From positions 372,001 to 436,000 of the forward strand of contig NW_027017955.1 in assembly GCF_032854445.1 (NCBI RefSeq): a DNA stretch of 64,000 nt. The letters are read 5' to 3'. Source of the DNA: Liolophura sinensis. Its lineage: Eukaryota; Mollusca; Polyplacophora; Chitonida; Chitonidae. Shown piece by piece: positions 45,554-58,500 of the stretch. The first letter of the stretch is position 1. The number at the start of each line of letters is the position of its first letter. Made by a program: the position numbers and the translations under genes. Below the pieces are notes generated by a model. It did not search any database, was not told the DNA's origin, and worked only from the letters and a program-made list of their open reading frames with translations.

Positions 45554-47380
45554 TAAGGTGCTTAAGGTTTTCGAAATGATGGCGAGAACATGAAAAATAA
45601 AACAAAAAGTACAGACATGTTTAAAATCAGATAAGAAAAAACCAAACAAGTTAAAACTCCAAAACCAGTATATTTAAAAAGTACTATATCTGGAAAGCTA
45701 TATGTATGTACCATTTTATCCATAAATATTAACACATAAACAAATTTATATTTTATGATATAGGCCAATGGTCTTCAAATATTTTATGACAACATCGCCA
45801 GCGATCATATATAGAGTTGACTGTATAGAATCTTTGCCGAACATGAGCAAAGTCAACCAGGGTATGTTTGATGCCGTATTCTGCATCACATCCAATATAC
45901 TCGGGAGCACTGCTCCCATCTAGGATGAAATTGTGTGTCAGATGAGAATGCCCAATACGACACCTCGTTAAAACTACTTGGTCTCTGCGAGACATTTGAC
46001 GGTCTGCCAGTAACCTGCGGATGGTCGTGGGTTTCCCCCGTGCTGTGAGCGGTTTCCACCCACCATAATGCTGGCCGCCGTCGTACAAGTGAAATATTCT
46101 TGAGTACAGCGTAAAACAACAATCAAATCAAAAAAAAAAAAACAGACATTTTACAATTATAGGCATTGTAGCCAATGACAGGGTGAATAGCATGCAGTTT
46201 ATTGTGGATCTGCAAGACCCACCCGCCCTGCCAAAGGCGACAAATACATTTAAGAATATTAGACTTTGTCAGTATACGGTGTTTTAACCAGAGATACAGG
46301 TTTATACTGGGCAGCTTTCGCTTCCCTGTCCACGACTGTGTTTCTATGGATACCAGTGCGACTTGGTATCCAACAGAATATAATATCTTTACCTTTTTTA
46401 AATTAGTTTTCTATGTTTGCCTATTATCTTAAGTATCAATGGATTTTTAAATCATTATTCTGAATTGCCAAAAGGCAGGACTGGGAGTCGCTGCATATCA
46501 CTGCCCTCTGGGCATGCCCCGAGGAAACATATGATAAGGCCAGGAGTATAGCCCTGGCCTGTGCAGAAAAGGTAGAAAATGAAGGTGGCAGACGAAGAGA
46601 AGTGACCCGCTGATCTAAGACAGCCGCAACCGCAACCCTGTCCCCATCCTTTGACCCGTCAGTATATATATATATATATATTTATAGTCTATATAATCAG
46701 CCTTCATGTTAGCAAAACTTTGCTCAATAATAAGAGGATTTGTACTTGATTTATTATATTTACGTAGATCAAATATTAGTTCAGGGTGTGGAAGAAGCCA
46801 GGGAGGAGACTCCGGAAAAGACACTGGAGCTATATCCTCTTGCTCCATGTTAGCTCTCACAATATGGTCCCGTATACGCAGATCAAACGGAGGGATCTTG
46901 TCAGGACATTTATTAAATTTATCTACATATGATGGATTAAAAACACAGCTTAAAGCTCATCCAACAAACCCTGCCTACGAGTTAGTAGCATATTGAAGGC
47001 TAAGTTTTATACGTCGGTTATATAAAGAAGGCTCATTTTCCTCCACTTATAAACTCTCCACACGGGGATGTTCTAAAAGCACCAAGGCTGAACCTCAAAC
47101 CTTGGTGATGAACAGGATCCAACATTTTAATATACGACTTCCTAGCGGAACCGTAAAAGATGGATCCATAGTCCAATTTAGACCTCACCAGAGAGCGATA
47201 TAAGTTAGGTAAAACTGATCGGTCAGCACCCCAATCGATGCTTGACACGACCATAATTATATCGAGAGCCTTTGTACATTTAGCTTGAAACATTTTCATA
47301 TGAGGTATAAAAGATAGCTTGCTATCAAATATTATACGTAAAAATCTTCTTTGTCCAACAATTTTAACCTGTTTTACGTG
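45554..47380 (-). pseudogene. Inverted LINE A-prime ORF2 remnant (unit 3)
   Basis: Copy of 13604-15431, one base shorter in the SINE A-tail. Confidence 0.8.
45998..46143 (+). mobile_element. SINE in A-prime (unit 3 copy)
   Basis: Copy of 14048-14194 with one A fewer in the tail and a G-to-A change in the conserved 3' domain (GTACAGCG). The right AGACATTT is at 46144-46151. Confidence 0.75.
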
Positions 47381-47642
47381 GTCATTGTGGAGATTCTGTA
47401 TTATCCGTATTGTGAAGCTTTGGGACTAGGCATGTTCACACTATGGGAACAGCTACAGTATATAGCACATAGAACCCGAGCAATAGCCAGTACATATACA
47501 CCGAAGCGTGAGTCCGGGGGTCAGTATAACCCGGTCAAACCAGTTTCTCGGCGACAAGTCCGCCTGCATGCGCACGGACTTTTAGTGTTCAACCACTGTG
47601 CCAGGTGCCTCTAAACAACACTTCTGTCACTCTTCTGAAATA
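47381..47642. other. Region upstream of family C ORF1 (unit 3)
   Basis: Copy of 15432-15693; nothing recognised. Confidence 0.45.
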
Positions 47643-48455
47643 ATGGATCAGTTACAGATTATCATGGACAGGCTTGGTAAGTTAGATTCTATGGTGACAA
47701 GTGAAACACTGGAAAAAAAACTACAAAACACTGAAGCAAAAATAGTTACAAAGTTGACAAACCTAATTGAGCAGCAGGAAGCCAGAATCTTTACTTTAGA
47801 AAAAGAAAATGATACCCTTCGGGCAGACATGCATGAATTAAGATTACAACACGAACAAGATCAAGAAGAACTGGCCAGGGTAAACAGAGATATGCGAAAC
47901 TTAGAAGACAGGCAGAACGATTTGGAACAATACTCCCCTAAACAAAGTATACGGATTTACGGTGTAGATGGGGATACAGCCACAGAAACAACTGACGAAT
48001 GTTCCGAGAAAGTCGTTGACATCTTAACATCCAAACTAAAGCTGTCACTGACGTCTAGCGACATAAGTATAGCGCAGAGATTGAGACCGAAAAGACCTGA
48101 CTTAAACACAGAACCAAGGGGTGTAATAGTAAAGTTCATATCACGACGACTTAAAGTTGAAGCGATAAAAAACAGAAGAGCCTTGAAAGGAGCAAACATT
48201 GTGATTAAGGAAGACCTAACGCAGAAAAAGCAGGCTATTTTAAAAGCAGCATCTGCACACCCCATGATTCAATCCGCCTGGTCAAGAGATGGCAAAATCT
48301 TCACCAAAGACTTCAACGAGGACGTAAGACAAGTGAAATCTACTGACTGCATAGACACTCTCATCAGTCTATCATCCCATACACCCAGAGTTCAAAGACC
48401 ACGTGACCAAAGAAGTGGGAGGCCAATAACCAACTCACCAGCCCCTATCAGCTAG
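47643..48455 (+). CDS. L1-type ORF1 of family C (unit 3 copy)
   Basis: 270-codon frame identical in protein sequence to 15694-16506. Confidence 0.8.
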   Translation: MDQLQIIMDRLGKLDSMVTSETLEKKLQNTEAKIVTKLTNLIEQQEARIFTLEKENDTLRADMHELRLQHEQDQEELARVNRDMRNLEDRQNDLEQYSPKQSIRIYGVDGDTATETTDECSEKVVDILTSKLKLSLTSSDISIAQRLRPKRPDLNTEPRGVIVKFISRRLKVEAIKNRRALKGANIVIKEDLTQKKQAILKAASAHPMIQSAWSRDGKIFTKDFNEDVRQVKSTDCIDTLISLSSHTPRVQRPRDQRSGRPITNSPAPIS

Positions 48456-48801
48456 ATAACGATGGCTGCAATGTGAAGGATATATGCTATCTGATAACTC
48501 AGTTTGCTCTCGTAAAGAAAAAATCATCTTAGAATTAATAGAGCATTTTAAGTTAACGAAGTACACAGCTTTAATGTGTCGAAAAAGAAATAGTATGCTC
48601 TTCTGCACAATAATATCAGAGATAAATATGATGGGTGCGATCGGCCATAAGATCTGTCAAAACCTATCAGCTTTCCCAATATGTATTTTATTCGCCAGAA
48701 TCCACCTTGCCTTTTATATTCCATTCTTGTGTATGATCTTCTATACTCATAAGCTATACCCAAATCACAACAGATCACTATATTTAGGAATTATTCCATG
48801 T
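48456..48801. other. Spacer downstream of family C ORF1 (unit 3)
   Basis: Copy of 533-878. In the original locus this joins 60942 onwards once LINE B is removed. Confidence 0.5.
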
Positions 48802-48965
48802 CAGCTACAATATGTGAGTGAGTGAGTGAAAGTTTTAACGTCGCTTTCAACAACATTTCAGTTTTATCACGACAATAAAACGTCAAGTAGTCGATCTACT
48901 ACGGATAATTCATTTACTATTCGGTCAAAAAAGGACACCAGAAGTCGCATAACAAACAGACAAAA

Positions 48966-51900
48966 TCACAGCTTTCCTGCCATACCAATGGTAGAGAGAA
49001 AATCAAAAATAGTATCACTTTCTACAGAATTGAAAAGTTCTGAAAGAGAGCTCACGTGATAAAAGGAATCTCGTACAGGAGCAAAGTCGCCACAGTCAAG
49101 CAATATGTGCTTGACTGTGAACCGTTGATCACAAGCAAAGCAATGAGGAGCATCTTCTCCTTTCAACAAATACCCATGCGTAGCACGTGTGTGACCGATA
49201 CGACACCTCCTCAAAATGCAAGAGCGGAGACGATGCCGTGAAAGGGAAGGCGCTGGACCAACAAACTGACGAATATCATGCAGTTTGTTGGTTGTCTGGT
49301 CATCCCATTGAGCCTGAAACAAGCGCTTGATATAGGAGCAAATAAGTGAACGCAAGTCCGAATATGGAACGTCAGTTTGGGTAGTAACGGAACGCAAAGC
49401 CGCCTTCGCGGCTTCATCTGCAGCAGTATTTCCAGGGATATCCATATGCCCTGGCACCCAACAAAAGACAATGATAAAGTCTTCATTAAGTCGTTTAAAC
49501 ATCTCCCTGATAGACGGAATGTCTGGATGTACAGGCGAACTAACCCAAATTGCCTGGAGGCAGCAAAGGGAGTCAGAGCAGATGAGAACTCTGCTACCTC
49601 CTAGCTTTGGAATGGACCGAAGTGCGCACAAAATTGCCTTGGTTTCTGCAGTAAATACAGAACAGGAATTTGGAAACCGAGTTGAAATGGTTCTAGGCCC
49701 AAGGACAGCGGCAGAAGCCACGCCATCATCATTCTTGGAACCGTCAGTGAATATGCGGTGATAAAATGGATACTTTGAACACATATTACTAAACTCCTGC
49801 TGGTATACTAAAGGGTTGGTGGAAGAATTCTTCAGGGAGGAGAGCGAGGTATCAACCTGAGGCTCAGGACATAACCACGGTGGATCTTCCTGGATGCGTA
49901 TGGGGGTGATAGTATCCAGTCCAAGTCCAGCTGCTTGCACGTGTTCCTGAATGCGGACACCCAGTGGAGGAACAATGGATGGCTTCTGAGCATATAAGTC
50001 TTCAAATTCCGGATGGAAGACACAATCAAAGGCCGGGTTGGATGGATTGGCTCTAAGCTTGGTGATATACTGTAAGGATGGTTCAGTTCTTCGAAGCTCC
50101 GGGGGAGGCTCGTTTGCCTCAACATACAGACTCTCCACAGGAGAGGTACGGAAAGCACCTAAGCACAACCGTAGGGCCTGGTGATGTATAGTATTGAGTT
50201 TCTTCAACTGGGAGCGCGACGGACCTCCATAAACACTGCAGGCATAGTCTAGCTTAGAACGAATCAGTGCTCGATAGAGCTGAAGTAGGGTTTCGTGATC
50301 CCCTCCCCATCGAGCACTAGAGACAACCTTCAAAATATTAAGCGCCTTTAGGCATCTGGCTCTAAGATAATTAATGTGAGATTTAAATGTAAGGTGGTTA
50401 TCGAAGATCACCCCGAGGAATTTTGCCTCCGGCACAACCTTGATGGGAGACCCATCTAAAAATACCTTGGGGTCTTCATGGGGGAAGTACTTCCGACAAA
50501 AGTGTACACAGTCTTCGACTTGGAGAACTTAAATCCGTTCTCCAGTGCCCAGGCATGGATTTTGTTAAGGCAAATCTGCAGCTGTCTCTCAATGGTGTGC
50601 ATACCTTTGCCTCGACAAGAGATACCAAGATCGTCCACAAAAAGGGACGCATTCATACTAGGAGATAAAACTCTGGCAAGGCTATTAATCTTACTGCTAA
50701 AGAGAGTAACTGATAAAATGCTGCCTTGAGGAACCCCCTGATCTTGTTCAAAGTAGTCAGATAGGGTAGCCCCAACCCGAACTTGGAAGTGACCATGGTC
50801 TAAGAATTTACGAATAAAGTCAGGAAGCCGACCTCTAAGTCCAAATCCATGCATATCTTTCAGAATGCCATATTTCCAAGTAGTGTCATATGCTTTTTCC
50901 AGATCAAAAAAGACAGATACGACATGGTCACGATTAACGATACCGTTCTTAATAAAGCATTCTAGACGAACAAGGTGATCAACAGTACTGCGATTCCTTC
51001 GAAATCCACATTGAATGTCGCTTATCAACTCATTAGTCTCCAAAATCCACACCATGCGATCGTTAATCATCCTCTCCATAGTCTTGCATACACAACTGGT
51101 TAAGGAAATAGGACGATAGTTATTTGGATCGGTAGAATCCTTTCCGGGCTTTGGGATGGGGACAATAATAGCGTTTTGCCATGAGGCAGGAAAATTCCCG
51201 GAAATCCAAATGGTATTAAAAATTCCAAGAAGCACCCTCAAACAAGGAAGATTCTGGAAGGTGTCGTAAAAGCTGATAGTGGATATCATCTGGCCCTGGA
51301 GTTGAATCATGGGCCTTGCTCAGGGATGCGGATAGTTCATGTAGAGAAAATGTAGCATTGTAGGATTCTTCATTTGAGGATGTAAAATCAAGATAACTTG
51401 CCTCGGTCCGTTCCTTGTCACGCTGGAACTGAGGCAAGTAATTATCTGAAGACGAATGGTGCGCAAAAGAAGCGCCCAACCTATTGGCTATGTCAAGTTT
51501 TTCTGTCAAAGAATTATTCCCGTCTTTAAGATGATTGACAGTGACATTGGATCCCTTGCCTTTGCAGTGGATCATATTCCAGACTTTTGACATAGGGGTA
51601 CGATGATTAATCTTAGAAACATAACGTTTCCAAGAGTCACGTTTGGACTGTTTGATAGTCCTACAAGCTTTAGCTCCAGTACGCCTAACATCGTCTAAAT
51701 TACCGGGAGATGGTCTACATCGGTACACGCGCTCAGCACGTTTCCTGAAACGCCTAGCTCGTTTACAGTCCTCCGTGAACCACGGTTTCTTAATACAGGG
51801 AACCGCACAAGATTTCGGGATACATTTGGAGGATACATTTGGAGGCTACATCGATTAGCTGATCCGAGAATAACTGGATAGGATCAACTGCATCAAGAAA

Positions 51901-52648
51901 AAGGTCGCTAGTAAGTGTTTCACCACACAGAACAGCAAAGCGGGGCCAGTCTGCTTAATCATAATTAAAGCGTGGAAGGGAGGAAGATACCGGCTCCTCA
52001 AGGGTAAGTATGGTGGGGAAGTGGTCGCTTCCGCACAGATCATCATGGACGCTCCAGCTGAATTCCGATCTTAGCCCTGCATCAGCCAGAGCTAAATCAA
52101 GGATCGAATAAATGCCCTTTGCAGGATGAAGGTAAGTATGTGTGCCATCATTTAAGTCGCATAGAGAGTTATTAGATATAAAATCCTCCAATACAGAGCC
52201 CTTCTGGTTACGTTTAGAGTCACCCCAGAGAACACTATGGGCATTAAAGTCACCCCAAAGAAGGCACGGTGTAGGTAATTGATCACATAGATTTTGCAGC
52301 TCTTTTTGGTGAAGAGTAGAAGAAGGTGGTATATAAATACAACAGATTGTTAATACTATACCCAGTATGATACGCACTGCCACCGCCTGCAAATCGGTGT
52401 TCAGTGCCATTTTATTGTGTATTACACCCTGCCTAATCAAAAGAGAAGAACCCCCTGATGCCTTTTCCATTCGTAGACGTGGCAACAGCGTGATGAGATA
52501 CATAACCTCGACATTGATAACTAGGATCAGTCAGAGTTTCCTGCAAGCTAAAAGCTATGGGACTGAGGTCTTGAGCTAACATCTGGAGCTCTGCGAGGTT
52601 ATACCTCAATCCTCTACAGTTCCACTGTAAGATCTTTGTAGTAGCCAT
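48966..52648 (-). pseudogene. LINE B ORF2 (unit 3 copy)
   Basis: Same lesions as 1051-4733. It has the Val and Gly variants of unit 0 and private changes in the endonuclease (YLITLLPRL, HQKELQ, AFSLQE). Confidence 0.92.
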
Positions 52649-52657
52649 TATTAATAT

Positions 52658-53373
52658 TTATTTACTCTTTTTCTTTTTTCTGGACTTCTTATACATCGCT
52701 GCCCTACGCTCAGCAAAATCCTCCTGTGACAACGTTATCAACATCCTCTGCTTTTTAGCCTTGTCAACTTTAGAGTCTCGTCGCAATGTGCGATAATACG
52801 ACCCCAGGGATGTTGAGACAGGTACCAAGACCTCACCCTTGCCATTGGTATAGGCAGGCAAGTCTTCGGGTGCATCCATTTCCGAAAGAGATTCCTCCAT
52901 ATTGGATTCTCCACCAGTCCTAGACATATCAGATTGCTGAGAGCTTCCCTGAGGATCAAGGCAATGTGCTATATCTCTAGTGTCTAACTGTGACATTGTA
53001 GACGGGTCAGGGCTGAACGTGCTACCCCATAAGGACGGGCTCTTACCAAGTGCACCTTTGGAGGGCATCACGCCACTGGATTGCGTCTCCTTAATGCAGG
53101 ATGGCGTTGTATCCGAAATTTCTGACGATCAAGAGGTAAGGAGGAATTCGAGATTTGACTCATACCGACAACCCACTCCGGGCTATTTGATGTCTGAGAT
53201 GCCTCGCAAAGGCTCTGGGGCCCACCTACTACTGGCGATTCGCTTAACTTCCTTACCTTATTTGTAGCACTCTCCAGCTTCCTCGTTGTCAGCAGCAGAG
53301 TTATCCAAAGTCCCTTTATTTTGTTGACTGGAAGGAACAGACTCGGCAGAAACCCCAATTTCCATATCATCCC
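52658..53373 (-). pseudogene. LINE B ORF1 C-terminal part (unit 3 copy)
   Basis: Same remnant as 4743-5458 with private changes Asp-to-Gly (NGKGEVL) and Val-to-Leu (TSLGSYY). Confidence 0.7.
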
Positions 53374-53753
53374 GCAAAGGTTCTACACAGTCAACTCTAT
53401 ATATGATTTATTTGACAGCATCGCTGGCGATGTTGTCATCAATTATTTGAAGGCCATTGGCCTTTATCATAAAATATAAATTTTAATTGTCATAAATATC
53501 TGTAGATAAACAGTTATATACATATAGATTTATACATGTACTATAACCCTGGTTTTCGAGTTTTAACTCTTATTTTTCTTTTATACGATTTTAAACATGT
53601 CTGTACTTTTTGTTTTACTTTTGATGTTCATATTATCATATCGAAAACCTTAACCGTCTCGCGTTTTCACCTTGTTCTCGCCACGATATGGCTGAAATAT
53701 TGCCGATGTGGCGTTAAGCCATAATCATTCATTCATTCATTCCATATCATCCC
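53360..53753 (+). mobile_element. 5'-truncated LINE A insertion in LINE B (unit 3 copy)
   Basis: A fragment 53374-53739, four bases shorter in the ATTC tail than the other units, between 14-bp target copies at 53360-53373 and 53740-53753. Confidence 0.92.
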
Positions 53754-54401
53754 CATGTCCCTGACTATAATTACCATCATCATCTCCTCGACCTTCACCC
53801 CCGTGGGGTTTCCGGGGTGATAAGAATAGGGCCTCAGCCCTCTAGGCAAGCTTGTCGTAAAAGTCGACTAACCTAGAGCTCTCCTGTGTGAGCCCGGTGA
53901 ATATAATAGGCTCACATCTTCTCGGTTGTGTGAGAGGCAACCGGGGAGCGACCTGTTTGCCGTGGGTTGCGACCCGTAATCTCCGAGGACGGGATCCTGG
54001 TGGCTGAGGGTGGGTTGGTCTTGCGAGATCCTCGCGCCCAACACTCCGCTTTGGCCCTTACTTGGAGTGAGACGGGAGGTCGGATGGGCCCGGTCCGATC
54101 AATCGGCTTGGTCATGTCTTGCCTTTACGTGGTTCCAATTGCCTCAATAACAGCATATCGTTTGGCGAACAAATATTATTTCTGAAATATCGTTTGTAGG
54201 ACTACGTTTTGAGGCGGTGGCTCATGGGTCAATCGAGTAGATTGAATTTAACCTGTTGGTATAAATCAATCTGTTCGAGTATACCTCATATGGAATCCTT
54301 GGTGCCTTTCCTGCTGGGTATCCCCAGGTTCAGACATCGCCCTTGTTGGCCCTCCGTGGTGGGTGGGGAACATATGGGCTGAATTTTATATACATATTGC
54401 C

Positions 54402-55599
54402 ATGTCATCTATAAACCTTAATTCGAATGTTTTAAATCTAAATACCAGGTCTTCCTCTCAGCCGATTTCAAGCGCTGACAAAAAGAGGAAATTAGAGGTT
54501 TTGTCGGATTCGGCTGATAACGGACAGGACAGCTGGCCGGCCTTTATGGTTCTCTCAACAAAGAGTGAACAAAAGCCGGCCTCCAAAATTCATCCATTTG
54601 TACTGAAAAGGGCCCTGCAGGGTTCAGCAGGTACATTAAAAAACGTCAAGAAATTACGATCCGGAGACATTCTTATTGAATGTTTCCGGGAACAACAGTC
54701 CATAAATTTATTAGCTTTAAACAAAATAAATGATATTCCTGTGTATACATCCCCCCATAACTCCCTGAACAGCTGTCAGGGAATTATACGTGACAGAGAT
54801 CAGGATATCATTGATCTATCAGAAGAAGAAATCTGCACTGAACTGAAGTCACAAGGTGTTACCAGAGTGAAACGCTTCAATATGAAGAAATCTGGTAACA
54901 TCATTAAACTAAATACATATCTTCTCACCTTCAACAGTAAATCTATTCCGTCATATATTTACATTGGCCCGTATAGGGTTGGTGTGGACTTATATATACC
55001 TAACCCAACACGTTGTTTCAAGTGTCAAAAGTTTGGCCATGGCAAGGGCCAGTGTAAAAATAAACTGATTTGTTTCCGGTGCGGCAGCGGGGGCCATGAT
55101 GGTTTCGACTGCAGCAGCACAGCAAAGTGCTGCAATTGTGGTGGAGATCACATGGCCTCCTCTAGGGACTGCCCACTTTTTGTAAAAGAAAAACAAATAA
55201 TCACAATAAAGACTAAAAACAATATATCATATCAGGAGGCCCGGAAATTGGTCTTTCACTGCAGACTTCATTTGCCAATGCGGTCAAGCGAGTAGCATCT
55301 GTTGCTACTCAAACATCAATGACTTGGCCCATTGGAAACCAGAAACCATGTCTTATTTCTGTTGAACCTACTGTTCGACCTGCTTTTAATACGTCCTCAA
55401 CCCAGACTGCCTCAATACAACAGACCCTGTCCAAACTTATAATAAATTTGGACCGTTGGAGGACGTTGGTTTTTCAACATCAGATGCGGATGTGATGGAT
55501 ACATCACCCGCACCAGGGAGATCTAACAGCCGATCTCCCAGGATGGGTCGTCCACGGTCCAAACATAAAGAAAAATCTCCTATACGTCTCCCTCCGTAA
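54402..55599 (+). pseudogene. LINE A ORF1 with two deletions (unit 3 copy)
   Basis: The first ~285 codons match the intact ORF1, including all three zinc knuckles with a Glu-to-Gly change in the second (GSGGHDG). A 14-bp loss near 55254 shifts the frame, which ends at 55295. A second loss of about 170 bp near 55424 removes the Lys/Pro-rich tail. The TAATG overlap with ORF2 is kept at 55597-55601. Confidence 0.88.
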
Positions 55600-58500
55600 T
55601 GGCGATATACGACAAAATTATACAGTGGAATTGTCGAGGCCTTAAGGTCAATTTTATTGAAATAACACAGCTTGTTCAATCATTAAATCCTATAGCCCTG
55701 TGTCTTCAGGAAACTCATTTGAAAACATCTGACAAAGATAAAATAACTCTTAAAAATTACTCATTATACAGTACGTACTCTAATGAAGAAGATCGAGCTG
55801 CAGGCGGCTCCTCTATCTTCGTCAATAACAATGTTATTCACAGCCCTGTTGCTCTGGATACAGAGCTTCAGGCTGTGGCCGTTCGTGTTTCATTATGTGA
55901 AACAATCACATTATGTTCAGTGTATATTCCCCCGAACATTTCTTTGTCAGCTTTGCAGTTACATAATTTAAAAGAACAATTACCCAAACCTTTTATACTT
56001 ATGGGAGATTTTAATTCCCACAACCCCCTATGGGGCAGTAACAACATAAATGATAAGGGCAAGATAGTAGAAAACTTCTTATCTAACGAAAAACTGTGTT
56101 ATCACAATGATGGTTCTAACACCTATTTACATCCAGGTAATGGCGCTTATTCTGCTATCGATCTCACTATCACAGATCCATCACTTCTCCCGGATTTTTC
56201 TTGGAAGGTGCATGACGATCTTTGTGGTAGTGACCATTTTCCTATAATCCTAGAACATATCACTTCTAATTCTTTAGAACGTGTAGCTAGATGGAAATTC
56301 GATAAAGCGGATTGGATCGCATTTGAGATGTTCTGTGAGGCTGATATCACCTCAAGAGACTCTTAAAGCAGCAGATGGTCCTATGTTAAAATTTAATCAG
56401 CTTGTTTTAAAAGCCGCACATAGAACTATCCCTAAGACCTCGACAAATCCCAAATCCAAAAGTAAACCCTGGTACGACAATGACTGTCGTAAAGCCATAA
56501 AGGACCGTAAAAAGGCTGAACGCAGATTTAATCATTGTCCTACTGATAATAATTTAAACCAGGTTCGTAAATTTAGAGCTAAGGCTCGTCGATTACTCAA
56601 GTCCAAGAGACGATCTTGTTGGCGGAACTTCGTTTCGGGCATTACGTCATAAACACCCATGCGTAAAGTCTGGAACATGGTTCAGAAACTTAAGGGCAAA
56701 AATAATAAAGCCAAAGTCCAGCATTTAAAGGATGGAGATAGTATATTAACGTCTCCATCCGATATAGCAAATAAATTAGCTGAGATATTTTCCAAGAAAT
56801 CTTCTTCTGAGAACTATACTAAAAAATTCCAACATATGAAAAACCAGAAGGAGAGAACTAAATTGCCCTTTTCTTCTAAGAATTTAGAAGATTATAATCA
56901 TCCTTTTAATATCGAGGAACTTAAAACTGCATTAAAAAAGGCCCACGATACGGCCTGTGGTCCCGATAATGTATATTATAAGTTTCTAAACCATTTACCA
57001 CCTGAGCCACTGGAGACTCTCTTGGACTTGCTTAATGATATTTGGATAACTGGTAATTTTCCACCGTCATGGAGGGAGGCGTGTATTATCCCGGTCCCTA
57101 AACCGGGTAAGGATCATACTGATCCAAATAATTACCGTCCCATAGCTCTTACCAGCTGTGTCTGTAAGACTATCAAACGGATGATTAATGATAGACTTGT
57201 TTGGTTTCTTGAAACCAACAAGCTTTTATCTAACATTCAATGTGGTTTTCGTCAAGGTCGAGCTACTTTAGATCACCTTGTTCGATTTGAAACCTTTATT
57301 CGTAATGGTTTTGTTAATAATGAACATGTGGTGTCCATATTTTTTGACCTTGAAAAGGCCTACGACACCACATGGAAATATGGTATTTTAAAAGACCTTG
57401 CGGATATGGGTCTTAAAGGCCGCTTACCTTTATTTATATCTCAATTTTTATCCGATCGTCAGTTTAAGGTACGGGTGGGGTGCACTCTTTCTGACTCTTG
57501 TGAGCAGGAAATGGGTGAACCCCAGGGCAGCTTTCTATCACCAACTCTGTTCAGCATAAAAATAAATAGCCTAGCAAAAACATTAACATCTGGCACAGAA
57601 GGTTCTTTATACGTCGATGATTTCCTTATATGCTTTTATATATCTTTTATACCTCATATAAAAATGCTTAAAGCTAAATGTACAAAGGCTCTCGATATAA
57701 TTAAGGTCGTGTCTAGCACCGATTGGGGTGCTGACCGATCAGTTTTACTTAATTTATATCGTTCTCTGGTGAGGTCTAAATTGGACTATGGATCCATCAT
57801 TTACGGTTCCGCTAGGAAGTCGTATATTAAAATGTTGGATCCTGTTCATCATCAAGGTTTGATGCTCAGCCTTGGTGCTTTTAGAACCTCACCAGTAGAA
57901 CGTTTATACGTGGAGGCAAATGAGCCTTCCTTATACAATCGACGTATTAAACTTAGTCTTCAATATGCTACAAAGCTTAAACCACATCCAACAAACCCTA
58001 CCTACGACTGTGTTTTCAATCCATTATATGTAGACAAATATATTAAATGTCCTAACAAGATCCCTTCGTTCGGTCTTCGCATACGGGACCATATTGTGGG
58101 CGCTAACATCAAGCTGGAGGATATAGCTCCGGTATCTTTTCCAGAGTCTCCTCCATGGCTTCTCCCACAAACTAAACTAATATTTGATCTACCTAAGAAT
58201 AATAAATCCAATACAAATCCTCTTATAATTCAGCAAGGTTTTGCTGAAATCAAGGCTGATTATATGGACTATAAATTTATATATACTGACGGGTCAAAGG
58301 ATGGGGACAGGGTTGCGGCTGCGGCTGTTTTAGAGCAGCGGGTCACTTCTCTTCGTCTGCCACCTTCATCTTCTATCTTTTCTGCAGAGGCCAGGGCTAT
58401 ACTCCTGACCTTATCATATGTTTCCTCTGGGCATGTCCAGAGGGCAGTGATATGCAGCGACTCGCTGTCTTGCCTTTTGGCAATTCAGAATAATAAATTT

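Larger units (their letters stand above)
48816..53797 (-). mobile_element. LINE family B, inverted, 3' part (unit 3)
   Basis: This copy is physically linked to its own 5' end at 59961-60927, with A nested between. Its left target duplication is 48802-48815. It lacks 9 bp (GGTAGTTTA) of the 3' UTR near 48961 that the other units have. Confidence 0.9.
1..55976. repeat. Tandem array of ~15.97-kb units (about 3.5 copies)
   Basis: The sequence at position 1 recurs at 15975, 31950 and 47924, so the period is 15974-15975 bp and nearly every base is conserved between copies. Phasing on the recurring non-homologous junction gives a partial unit 1-8216 and full units 8217-24190, 24191-40165 and 40166-55976. 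The array continues leftwards beyond the window. All copies share the same frameshifts, nonsense codons and nested insertions, which shows duplication of a finished mosaic. The last unit is about 160 bp shorter because of private deletions in the A element ORF1. Confidence 0.97.
40166..55976. repeat. Array unit 3 (last, shorter by ~160 bp)
   Basis: The last unit is 15811 bp long. It lacks 9 bp of the B 3' UTR near 48961 and two blocks of A ORF1 (near 55254 and 55424), but keeps 13 bp of the A 5' UTR (near 54034) that units 0-2 have lost. After 55976 the A reading frame continues instead of crossing the duplication junction. Confidence 0.95.

Noticed and set aside
1-55976. CRISPR array or bacterial operon
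   Set aside because: Repeats are 16 kb long and made of eukaryotic retrotransposons; there are no short spaced repeats and no bacterial gene organisation.
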